Shown: positions 19,075 through 25,662 of the stretch, in pieces
Layout of the letters: each line of letters begins with the position of its first letter
How positions within the stretch are numbered: position 1 is the stretch's first letter
DNA from: Comamonadaceae bacterium
GTDB lineage: Bacteria > Pseudomonadota > Gammaproteobacteria > Burkholderiales > Burkholderiaceae_C
Assembly (NCBI GenBank): GCA_947378785.1
Contig: CANCLK010000030.1
Span: 1 to 35,402, forward strand
DNA length: 35,402 nt
Direction of reading: 5' to 3'
Made by a program: the position numbers and the translations under genes
Notes under the pieces: generated by a model
Database searches by the model: none
Told to the model about the DNA's origin: nothing
The model's input: only the letters and a program-made list of their open reading frames with translations

Positions 19075-19923
19075 TCAGCGCTGGCTGAGCCGGGTCTGCA
19101 GTGTGTCGTCCCGGCTGAAATTAAACCGCGAAACCACCACAATCTGGTCGGCCTGGCGTCGCATCTCTGGCGTGAACCGTCCAAACGGTGCAGACCGCAA
19201 TGCAATGCTTTGCGCCTGTCGGTCCAGCGTGAGGTTACCCGAGGTTTGCATCACTTCGGTGGCGAGCAGTTGGCCGTCGAAATTAACTGTCAGGGCCATG
19301 GTCAGCTCGCCATACAGTTTTTGACCGGCAAGTGCCGGAAAGGCTGTCGTTCCCTGGCTTTCAATCTTGCGCCGCAGGCGGTCGTAATACAGGGCGTAGA
19401 CCTCTTCGCGCGTGGCCGGACTGATGTAACGTTTTTTGGGCCGCTCGTTTTCGGCGCTGATGCGCTTTTCGATTTCGGCCAAGATGTTCATCAGTTGCCG
19501 GCGTTTTTCTTCACGCTCAGTTTGTACCGGGTCTTTGGCCAGCCGCGCGACAACAGGCGGTGGCATCGCTGCCAACTGCTTTTTGATCTGCGTTAGCAAC
19601 TGCATCTGCTGCGCCTGCATCGACGCAATCTTGCGTTGGACATCATCGGTGGGGTCGCCCGCGTCGGTCAGGGCGGAAGGCGGTAAGGGCGAGGTGGCGC
19701 GACCTTTGTCCAAGTCGCCCCCGCCAGCCAATGAAAACTGCGCGATGGCTTTGGCTTTGTCAGGCTGCTCATTGGCCTTGCTGTTGACCAAAATCACTTC
19801 CAGTGGCGTGTCCTGAAAAATTCGGTCAAATTGAGCCGGATCAACCAAGCGCACGGCCAACAGCAAGGCGTGCAGCAGCACGGAAATGCCCAAAGCCAGT
19901 TGCAAGATGCTGGGCGATTTCAC
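19075..19923 (-). CDS. TonB-family energy transducer-like protein
   Basis: The product is 282 residues, starting at a GTG. It has one N-terminal membrane segment (about residues 7-24), a long periplasmic spacer with a charged, probably helical part (about 95-165, rich in Gln, Lys, Glu and Arg), and a C-terminal TonB-like fold. In that fold, YDRLRRKIESQGTTAFP and GELTMALTVNFDGQLLATEVMQTSGN have the spacing of the TonB C-terminal domain. The classical Pro-Glu/Pro-Lys repeats are missing, so it may serve envelope integrity or another partner rather than siderophore uptake. No exbB or exbD is nearby. It lies 30 bp after the RNB gene and is probably co-transcribed with it and mtgA-ruvC. Confidence 0.82.
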   Translation of the reverse strand: MKSPSILQLALGISVLLHALLLAVRLVDPAQFDRIFQDTPLEVILVNSKANEQPDKAKAIAQFSLAGGGDLDKGRATSPLPPSALTDAGDPTDDVQRKIASMQAQQMQLLTQIKKQLAAMPPPVVARLAKDPVQTEREEKRRQLMNILAEIEKRISAENERPKKRYISPATREEVYALYYDRLRRKIESQGTTAFPALAGQKLYGELTMALTVNFDGQLLATEVMQTSGNLTLDRQAQSIALRSAPFGRFTPEMRRQADQIVVVSRFNFSRDDTLQTRLSQR

Positions 19924-19953
19924 GGGTGGGCTGCTGCAGTGAGGCGCCGCGGT

Positions 19954-22053
19954 TTACGCGGTGGTCGCGCTGGCGGCGTTAGCGGGGCTGCTGAGCGCAT
20001 CGCTGTCGGGCTCGTTCAGGTCAACGGCGATAGAGATCGGACCAGCGGCGAATTCGGATTCTTCAGCGTCCAAGTCCTCGGCTTCGGCCGCTGCGGCGTC
20101 TTCCGGACCGACGTCGAGTCGCTCGATCACGGTGCTGTGAATGTCCAGCGTGATCTCGTCAATCTCGCCCAGTTTCACGCGCACCCGTGCGCCGCGCGGC
20201 AGGCCTTGCGCGCCCGCTACCGGCAGCACTAATGGCAAGTCATCGGCGCGCACCAAGTTGTCTTTGAAGAACGTTGCGGTGAGTTCGGTGATGCCGTTTT
20301 GTTGCAAGTACTTGAGCGTCCAGTAACGCTCGATGCCGGACTGAAAACCGTTGTACGCGCTGTAGGCCGCATCGAAGCCAGAGATGATGGCGAAGAGCTC
20401 GGTATCCCGCTGCTTGAAGGGTGCGGCCAGTGCGGCGGTGCGGCCATGTCGCACGCAAGAAATGATCTGCCACTGGTTCACCAAGTCCACATAACGGCGC
20501 AGCGGTGAGGTGCTCCAAGCGTAGCTTTTGACGCCAATGCCGGCGTGCGGCAAAGCCTTGGTGCCCATGCGTACTTTGACGCCCGGCGCCATGCTGGCCT
20601 GACTGCGGTAAATGCCCGGCACGCCATGCTCAGCCAGCCATTCACCCCAAGTGCTGTTGGCCAAAATCATGGCCTCAGCGACGATCAAATCAAGCGGTGC
20701 GCCGCGCTGGCGAATACTGATGCTGACGGGCTCATCGCCTTGCGGTTCGCCGCCTCCAGGGTTGTCGAGCTTGAAGTTGTAGTCGGGCCGGTTGAAGTTT
20801 TCTGGCTTGCCGCGCACGACTTCGCGCTGAGCCTTGAGGTGCCGCGCCAGCCGGTGCAAAAAGCACAGCTCCACGCCCCACGCGACGTCGGATGGGGCGG
20901 CGCTGGCCAGTACATTGGCTGCTTCTGTTTCAAAAAATGCTTCCGTGAAGGTGGTGTCGAGTTTGTCGTGACGCAGGTTGCTGATGATCGGCACCAGGTC
21001 GAGCCGCGTGACGGTCTCGCGAATCTCCAGCGTGGCTTCATCCAGCGTGACATAAAGCGACAAGGCCGGGCAGTTGCGACCCTCTTGCAGCGTGTAGTTT
21101 TGCACCACCTCGTCGGGCAGCATGGTCAGCTTGTAGCCGGGCATGTAGACCGTCGACAAGCGCGCCCGGCCGAGCGCGTCGATGGCGCTGCCAGGTTGCA
21201 CCGCGAGTCCGGGCGCTGCGATGTGAATGCCCAGCGTGATGGTGCCGCTGCCGAAGCCTTGCACCGACAGTGCGTCGTCAATCTCCGTGGTGCTGGAGTC
21301 GTCGATGGAAAAAGCCCGCACATCGGCCAAAGGCAATTCGTCCGGGGCGGCCGGCGCTTGCAGGGCTGGGAATCCCGTGCCTTTGGGGAAGTTTTCGAAC
21401 AAAAAGCGTTTCCAGTGGAACTGGTAGGCCGAGGCAATCGCGCCGGCACGCTGCAGCAAGTCCAGCGCTTGCAAATGTGTGGCACGCGCCGCTTCGACCA
21501 CGGCTTTGTATTCGGCGCTGTTTTTGTCGGGCTTAAAGAGAATCTTGTAAAGCTGCTCGCGCACCGGGTCTGGGCACTGGCCTTGCGCCAGTTCTTCAGC
21601 CCAACGGGTGATCTGCGCGGCGAGTTGTTTTTTCTTCTCGATACCGGCCAGCGCCAGTTGCAAGATGTCGGCTGGGGCTTTTTTGAAGCGGCCTTTGCCA
21701 GCGCGTCTAAAGTAATGTGGCGACTCAAACAGCCGGAACAGCGCAGCGGCCTGTTGCTCGATGCTGGGGGCTTGGCTCGGGTCGGCGCTGAAATAGTCAC
21801 GCGCCAGATCGGCAAAACCGAACTCTTCGTCGCTGGCGAACTCCCAGGCCAAGTCCAAGTCAATCTCCAGACTCAGCAACTGGCCTTTGGCGACCAATTC
21901 GGCTGGCGCAGGTTTTTCAAATTTCAGCAGGGCGTGGGCGGCTTTGACCTTGACCCGTTTGCCCGAGTCCAGTTCGACCTGCAGTGAGGCATCGGATTCC
22001 GACAGGATGCGACCGGCCAGAAATTTACCGGCTTCTTCAAACAATGTATGCAT
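19954..22053 (-). CDS. RNase II-family (RNB domain) 3'-5' exoribonuclease
   Basis: The product is 699 residues with an N-terminal region unlike E. coli RNase II or RNase R cold-shock domains. The RNB catalytic domain starts near residue 245 and a short S1-like C-terminal part follows. The catalytic motif IDDSSTTEIDDAL has Asp251, Asp259 and Asp260, while the fourth acidic position of RNase II (Asp207 in E. coli) is Glu257. The acidic tail from about residue 645 (rich in Ala, Glu and Asp) is low complexity. I expect a processive RNA exonuclease but cannot assign it to rnb or rnr. ATG 22053 lacks a Shine-Dalgarno sequence and has a -10-like hexamer 7 nt upstream. Confidence 0.88.
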   Translation of the reverse strand: MHTLFEEAGKFLAGRILSESDASLQVELDSGKRVKVKAAHALLKFEKPAPAELVAKGQLLSLEIDLDLAWEFASDEEFGFADLARDYFSADPSQAPSIEQQAAALFRLFESPHYFRRAGKGRFKKAPADILQLALAGIEKKKQLAAQITRWAEELAQGQCPDPVREQLYKILFKPDKNSAEYKAVVEAARATHLQALDLLQRAGAIASAYQFHWKRFLFENFPKGTGFPALQAPAAPDELPLADVRAFSIDDSSTTEIDDALSVQGFGSGTITLGIHIAAPGLAVQPGSAIDALGRARLSTVYMPGYKLTMLPDEVVQNYTLQEGRNCPALSLYVTLDEATLEIRETVTRLDLVPIISNLRHDKLDTTFTEAFFETEAANVLASAAPSDVAWGVELCFLHRLARHLKAQREVVRGKPENFNRPDYNFKLDNPGGGEPQGDEPVSISIRQRGAPLDLIVAEAMILANSTWGEWLAEHGVPGIYRSQASMAPGVKVRMGTKALPHAGIGVKSYAWSTSPLRRYVDLVNQWQIISCVRHGRTAALAAPFKQRDTELFAIISGFDAAYSAYNGFQSGIERYWTLKYLQQNGITELTATFFKDNLVRADDLPLVLPVAGAQGLPRGARVRVKLGEIDEITLDIHSTVIERLDVGPEDAAAAEAEDLDAEESEFAAGPISIAVDLNEPDSDALSSPANAASATTA

Positions 22054-22060
22054 GGGCCGA

Positions 22061-22066
22061 ATTGTC
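22061..22066 (-). promoter_or_regulatory. Candidate -10 box of the RNB gene
   Basis: On the - strand the hexamer GACAAT ends 7 nt before the ATG at 22053, with no ribosome binding site between. It matches TATAAT in 4 of 6 positions, so alone it is weak. It is listed because it fits the spacing seen at other unit-starting genes here. Confidence 0.3.
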
Positions 22067-22094
22067 CCATGGGCGTTGGCCTGTCGCGGCGGCT

Positions 22095-22679
22095 TCAGGC
22101 TAAGTCTAAAAAGGCCAGAACGTCGTCCAAGTGGGTGTCGAAATCGCTGAGGGCGTGGTCGCCACCTTCGAGCAGCTTGAGGTGAGCCGAAGCGTAGCGG
22201 CTGCTCATCTCACGCCAGTCCAGCAGCTCGTCGCCCTTGGCGATGATGGCCAGCAAGCGCTCTGGATGCGTCAAGGGGTCGGCCTTTAGGTCCCGCAGTT
22301 CTTGCACAAATGCTGGCTTGAAGAAAAAAGTTTCGAGCGGGTCGTGCCAACTGGTTTGCTCGCCGATGTAACGGCTCAAGTCGCGCGCCGGGTCGACTGC
22401 GGGATTCAGTAGAACGGTTTTGCAGCCGGTTTTCGCGGCGATCCAGGTCGCGTAAAACCCGCCCAGCGATGAGCCGACGACAGCCATGTTCTGGGTTGGC
22501 CAATCGGTTGTACCGCCCATCAGCAAAGCCATGGCTTCTTTAGGTGACGGTGGCAGCTGTGGGCACCACCAATGCACCTGCGGGTGGCGTGACTGAACGG
22601 CTTCGGCCATTTTCATGGCTTTCATGGAGCGCGGCGAGGAGCGAAAGCCGTGCAGGTAAAGCAAATGGGTCGTTGTCAT
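22095..22679 (-). CDS. YqiA-like alpha/beta hydrolase (esterase)
   Basis: The product is 194 residues with a small alpha/beta-hydrolase fold of the YqiA/UPF0227 type. The N-terminal oxyanion segment is LLYLHGFRSSPRSMKAM. The nucleophile elbow is GSSLGG at 69-74 (Ser71). The catalytic His is in EGGDHALSDF near the C-terminus, and an Asp or Glu around KGDELLDW may complete the triad. YqiA-type proteins hydrolyse short acyl esters in vitro; the natural substrate is unknown. The frame stays open 50 codons upstream, but that part overlaps divergent rodA, and the family N-terminus begins at ATG 22679. No Shine-Dalgarno sequence is seen. Confidence 0.9.
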   Translation of the reverse strand: MTTTHLLYLHGFRSSPRSMKAMKMAEAVQSRHPQVHWWCPQLPPSPKEAMALLMGGTTDWPTQNMAVVGSSLGGFYATWIAAKTGCKTVLLNPAVDPARDLSRYIGEQTSWHDPLETFFFKPAFVQELRDLKADPLTHPERLLAIIAKGDELLDWREMSSRYASAHLKLLEGGDHALSDFDTHLDDVLAFLDLA

Positions 22680-22685
22680 TGGGGC

Positions 22686-22691
22686 ATGGTA
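22686..22691 (-). promoter_or_regulatory. Candidate -10 box of the esterase gene
   Basis: On the - strand TACCAT ends 6 nt before the ATG at 22679. It matches the -10 consensus in 4 of 6 positions. It lies 7 bp from the rodA -10 candidate on the other strand, so the two polymerase sites would overlap within the 31-bp divergent gap. Confidence 0.3.
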
Positions 22692-22698
22692 GCTGACA

Positions 22699-22704
22699 GA
22701 TAAT
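22699..22704 (+). promoter_or_regulatory. Candidate -10 box of rodA
   Basis: GATAAT (5 of 6 consensus) ends exactly 6 nt before the rodA ATG (22711), and no Shine-Dalgarno sequence is present. Any -35 element would fall inside the first codons of the divergent esterase gene. No good match is seen there at 16-18 bp spacing. Confidence 0.45.
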
Positions 22705-22710
22705 TGCCGC

Positions 22711-23865
22711 ATGGCTGTCATTTTTGAAAAACCCTCTCTGTTGCGTCGTGTCGCGCCTCTCTTTGAGGGTTTTGATGGCCCCTTGGCTTTTGCGGTTTTT
22801 TTGCTGGCGTCTGCCGGGCTGCTGATCATGTATTCGTCTGGTTATGACCATGGCACCCGTTTTGTTGACCATGGCCGCAACATGCTGATTGCCGGGGCCA
22901 TCATGTTTGTGGTCGCGCAAATTCCGCCGCAGCGTCTGATGGCGTTTGCCGTACCCCTTTATATTTTGGGTGTGGCGCTGTTGGTGGCGGTTGCTGTCTT
23001 CGGCATCACCAAGAAGGGCGCCAAACGCTGGATCAATCTGGGCGTGGTCATTCAGCCCAGTGAAATCTTGAAAATCGCCATGCCGCTGATGCTGGCTTGG
23101 TGGTTCCAAAAGCGTGAAGGCCAGTTGCGACCACTTGATTTCCTGGCGGCGGGTCTGCTGTTGGTGGTGCCGGTCGGTCTCATCATGAAGCAACCCGATC
23201 TGGGCACCTCGCTGCTGGTGCTGGCCGCTGGGCTGGCGGTGATTTTTTTTGCCGGCCTGAGTTGGCGCCTGATCGTGCCGCCGGTCTTGTTGGGCTTGAT
23301 TGGCGTTGCCTTGGTCGTGTGGTTTGAACCGCAGCTTTGCGCCGACGGCATGCGTTGGCCGATCCTGCACGACTACCAACAGCAACGCATTTGCACACTG
23401 CTTGACCCAACGCGTGATCCGCTGGGTCGGGGCTTTCACATCATTCAGGGGATGATTGCGATTGGCTCTGGCGGTATTTTTGGCAAGGGCTTCATGGCTG
23501 GCACCCAAACGCATCTGGAGTTCATCCCGGAGCGCACCACCGACTTCATTTTTGCAGCCTACTCAGAAGAGTTCGGGCTGTTCGGAAATTTAATGCTGAT
23601 CGCGGGTTTCATTTTCCTGATCTTGCGTGGTCTGGCCATTGCGCTGGACGCGCCAACGCTGTTTGCCCGACTTCTGGCAGGCGCGGTGACCATGATTTTT
23701 TTCACCTATGCGTTCGTCAACATGGGCATGGTCAGTGGTATTTTGCCGGTGGTCGGCGTGCCTTTGCCCTTTATCAGCTACGGCGGCACGGCGATGGTCA
23801 CGTTGGGGCTGGCCGTCGGCATTTTGATGTCGATCGCCAAGTCGAAACGGCTGATCCAGTCCTGA
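22711..23865 (+). CDS. rodA: Rod shape-determining SEDS glycosyltransferase RodA
   Basis: Polytopic inner-membrane glycosyltransferase that polymerises lipid II during cell elongation, normally with PBP2 (MrdA). The product is 384 residues with about ten membrane segments. SEDS features: KKGAKRWINLGVVIQPSEILK, KQPDLGTSLLVL, the periplasmic ERTTDFIFAAYSEEFGLFG, and VVGVPLPFISYGGTAMV. It is separated from FtsW by those motif variants and by the missing N-terminal tail. Its usual partner gene mrdA is not adjacent: the left neighbour is a divergent esterase. So rodA appears to be at the head of its own unit. A 54-bp gap with a GC-rich inverted repeat (CTGCC...GGCAG) separates it from tldD. Confidence 0.95.
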   Translation: MAVIFEKPSLLRRVAPLFEGFDGPLAFAVFLLASAGLLIMYSSGYDHGTRFVDHGRNMLIAGAIMFVVAQIPPQRLMAFAVPLYILGVALLVAVAVFGITKKGAKRWINLGVVIQPSEILKIAMPLMLAWWFQKREGQLRPLDFLAAGLLLVVPVGLIMKQPDLGTSLLVLAAGLAVIFFAGLSWRLIVPPVLLGLIGVALVVWFEPQLCADGMRWPILHDYQQQRICTLLDPTRDPLGRGFHIIQGMIAIGSGGIFGKGFMAGTQTHLEFIPERTTDFIFAAYSEEFGLFGNLMLIAGFIFLILRGLAIALDAPTLFARLLAGAVTMIFFTYAFVNMGMVSGILPVVGVPLPFISYGGTAMVTLGLAVGILMSIAKSKRLIQS

Positions 23866-23907
23866 TCGACAGAACCCCTGCCGGCCGCGCGGCTGAGGCA
23901 GACTGCC

Positions 23908-23913
23908 TACAAT
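23908..23913 (+). promoter_or_regulatory. Candidate -10 box of tldD
   Basis: TACAAT (5 of 6 consensus) ends 6 nt before the tldD ATG at 23920. No Shine-Dalgarno sequence lies in those 6 nt. The region 17 bp upstream is GC-rich without a visible -35. Confidence 0.45.
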
Positions 23914-23919
23914 GAGCCG

Positions 23920-25455
23920 ATGGTGTCACTCAAATCCTCTCCCGGCTCAGCTCGTAAAACAGACTTTTTTGCGCCTAGCGCCCGGCCCCAAGCCGATGCG
24001 ACGTCTGAGCGGCTGGCGATTGCTGAAAAGCTGCTGCTGGCACCCTTTGGGCTGACCGAAGCGCATTTGCGCCGCGCCTTGGGCGAGATCACGTCTTACG
24101 GCGTGGATGATGCGGATCTTTATTTTCAGTACACCCGCAGCGAGGGCTGGAGCCTGGAAGAAGGCATCGTCAAAACCGGCTCGTTCAGCATTGACCAAGG
24201 CGTTGGCGTGCGCGCTGTCAGTGGCGAGAAAACTGCTTTTGCTTACTCAGACGATATTTCTGAAGCCTCCCTGCTAGACGCTGCCCGCACTGTGCGCACC
24301 ATTTCGGCCGCCACCAAGGCTGGCAAGGTGAAGACCAGCACCCGCAAGGTGGCTGGTAGCCGTTCACTCTACAGCGACATCGACCCAATTGCTTCTCTCG
24401 ACAGCACCGCTAAAGTCAAATTGCTGGAGCGTGTCGAAAAACTTGCGAAAGCCAAAGACCCGCGCGTGGTGCAAGTCATGGCCGGCTTGGCCAGTGAATA
24501 TGACGTGGTCATGGTGGCGCGTGCCGATGGTACGTTGGCGGCCGACGTGCGTCCTTTGGTGCGCTTGAGCGTGACGGTGATTGCGGAGCAAAAAATCGCG
24601 GGCGTGAGCCGGCGCGAAGTGGGTTCGGGCGGCGGCGGCGGTCGCTTTGGTTTGGCTTATTTCGGTGAAGACCAGATCAATGAATATGTCGATGCGGCAG
24701 TCAAAGCCGCGCTCACCAACCTAGAAGCGCGCCCCGCGCCTGCCGGTCAGATGACCGTAGTGCTGGGCTCTGGCTGGCCCGGTATTTTGTTGCACGAAGC
24801 GATTGGTCATGGTCTTGAAGGCGATTTCAACCGCAAGGGTTCGAGCGCTTTTGCAGGACGCATTGGTGAGCGCGTGGCGGCCAAAGGAGTGACGGTGCTG
24901 GACGACGGCACCTTGGCCGACCGCCGCGGTTCCCTCAATGTGGACGACGAAGGTAACGCCAGCCAGCGCAACGTGCTGATCGAAGATGGCATCTTGAAGG
25001 GTTACATCCAAGACTCGCTGAATGCGCGCCTGATGAAGGTCAAGCCGACAGGTAACGGCCGCCGTGAAAGCTATGCGCACACGCCGATGCCACGCATGAC
25101 CAATACCTATATGTTGGGCGGTGACAAAGCCCCCGAAGAGATTGTGGCGAGCATCAAAAAGGGGCTCTACGCCACCAACTTCGGCGGCGGCCAGGTCGAC
25201 ATCACCTCCGGTAAATTCGTCTTTTCGGCAAGCGAAGCGTTCTGGGTTGAAAACGGCAAAATTCTCTACCCGGTCAAGGGCGCGACGATTGTCGGCAACG
25301 GCCCTGATGCGCTCACGCGTGTGACCATGATGGGCAACGACATGGCGCTCGACAGCGGTGTCGGCACCTGCGGCAAAGAAGGCCAGAGCGTGCCCGTGGG
25401 CGTCGGCCAGCCGACCCTGCGCATCGACGGTCTGACGGTCGGCGGGACCGCCTGA
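23920..25455 (+). CDS. tldD: Metalloprotease TldD
   Basis: Zinc metalloprotease subunit that works with TldE (PmbA) to trim unfolded peptides, for example in microcin B17 maturation and CcdA turnover in E. coli. The product is 511 residues. The active-site motif HEAIGH is at 292-297, inside LLHEAIGHGLEGDFNRKG. The C-terminal region GGQVDITSGKFVFSASEAFWV and the final GQPTLRIDGLTVGGT are typical of the family. The first 25 residues look poorly conserved, so an internal start is possible, but ATG 23920 follows the TACAAT box at the spacing seen elsewhere here. The partner tldE is not in the window. Confidence 0.94.
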   Translation: MVSLKSSPGSARKTDFFAPSARPQADATSERLAIAEKLLLAPFGLTEAHLRRALGEITSYGVDDADLYFQYTRSEGWSLEEGIVKTGSFSIDQGVGVRAVSGEKTAFAYSDDISEASLLDAARTVRTISAATKAGKVKTSTRKVAGSRSLYSDIDPIASLDSTAKVKLLERVEKLAKAKDPRVVQVMAGLASEYDVVMVARADGTLAADVRPLVRLSVTVIAEQKIAGVSRREVGSGGGGGRFGLAYFGEDQINEYVDAAVKAALTNLEARPAPAGQMTVVLGSGWPGILLHEAIGHGLEGDFNRKGSSAFAGRIGERVAAKGVTVLDDGTLADRRGSLNVDDEGNASQRNVLIEDGILKGYIQDSLNARLMKVKPTGNGRRESYAHTPMPRMTNTYMLGGDKAPEEIVASIKKGLYATNFGGGQVDITSGKFVFSASEAFWVENGKILYPVKGATIVGNGPDALTRVTMMGNDMALDSGVGTCGKEGQSVPVGVGQPTLRIDGLTVGGTA

Positions 25456-25458
25456 TTT

Positions 25459-25485
25459 TTGACAATCATTGACCTGTGCTACATT
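25459..25485 (+). promoter_or_regulatory. Promoter of the DAHP synthase leader
   Basis: A perfect -35 TTGACA (25459-25464) lies just after the tldD stop, followed after 15 bp by TACATT (25480-25485) with the extended -10 bases TG at 25477-25478 or 25478-25479 nearby. It is the best -35 in the window. Spacing is short for sigma-70, partly offset by the good -35. Transcription should start near 25491-25493, at the start codon of the leader peptide. Confidence 0.6.
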
Positions 25486-25491
25486 GACCCC

Positions 25492-25566
25492 ATGCATTCA
25501 GCCGCATTTTATTTTTCTTACTTTTGGTTCTCAAGCGCCTCCGGCGGTAGAGAGATCCTTGCGTAA
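25492..25566 (+). CDS. Aromatic leader peptide of the DAHP synthase attenuator
   Basis: A 24-codon ORF ending in TAA, placed between the promoter and the terminator in front of the DAHP synthase gene. Codons 6-13 read FYFSYFWF: four Phe, two Tyr and one Trp with a single Ser. That density of aromatic codons is the hallmark of leader peptides that sense charged aromatic tRNAs, as in the E. coli pheA and trp leaders. The codons after it (SSASGG) span the first copy of the regulatory sequence. There is no Shine-Dalgarno sequence before the ATG, which lies about at the predicted transcription start, so initiation may be leaderless. The peptide itself need have no function. Confidence 0.75.
   Translation: MHSAAFYFSYFWFSSASGGREILA
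25538..25548 (+). promoter_or_regulatory. Antiterminator arm inside the leader ORF
   Basis: The 11-nt CCTCCGGCGGT here is repeated exactly at 25605-25615, the right arm of the terminator. Bases 25540-25548 can therefore pair perfectly with the left arm 25595-25603 and prevent the terminator from forming. It starts 8 nt after the last aromatic codon. A ribosome stalled at those codons should leave most of it free, while one finishing the leader would disturb it. It can also fold locally (CGCC/GGCG at 25536-25539 and 25543-25546). Confidence 0.65.
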
Positions 25567-25590
25567 GCCCAGAAAACGCAGCTGAATCTC

Positions 25591-25623
25591 AAAAACCGCC
25601 GGATCCTCCGGCGGTTTTTTTTT
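25591..25623 (+). terminator. Rho-independent terminator (attenuator) before DAHP synthase
   Basis: Stem 25595-25603 with 25607-25615 is 9 perfect GC-rich base pairs with a 3-nt loop. It can be lengthened by the flanking A-run (25591-25594) pairing with T. Nine T follow at 25615-25623. This is a textbook intrinsic terminator 40 nt before the DAHP synthase ATG and downstream of that gene's promoter, so it must act on the leader transcript. Confidence 0.85.
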
Positions 25624-25662
25624 GCACCTGAATTGTTTAGTCAACCCAGAAGGAAGCCCGTC

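Noticed and set aside
18972..19205. Longer mtgA beginning at 19205
   Set aside because: The extra 78 codons overlap the end of the tonB-like gene and are Arg/His/Cys-rich; the membrane anchor expected at the N-terminus starts right after ATG 18971.
20545..21987. 480-codon open frame on the + strand opposite the RNB gene
   Set aside because: It lies wholly antisense to a gene with clear catalytic motifs. The composition (many Arg, Gln, Val, His) is that of a complement-frame shadow in GC-rich DNA, and no family motif or ribosome binding site is seen.
22540..23514. 324-codon open frame on the - strand opposite rodA and the esterase start
   Set aside because: Antisense shadow of rodA with His/Gln/Arg-rich low-complexity translation. 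It would also overlap the real esterase gene in another frame.
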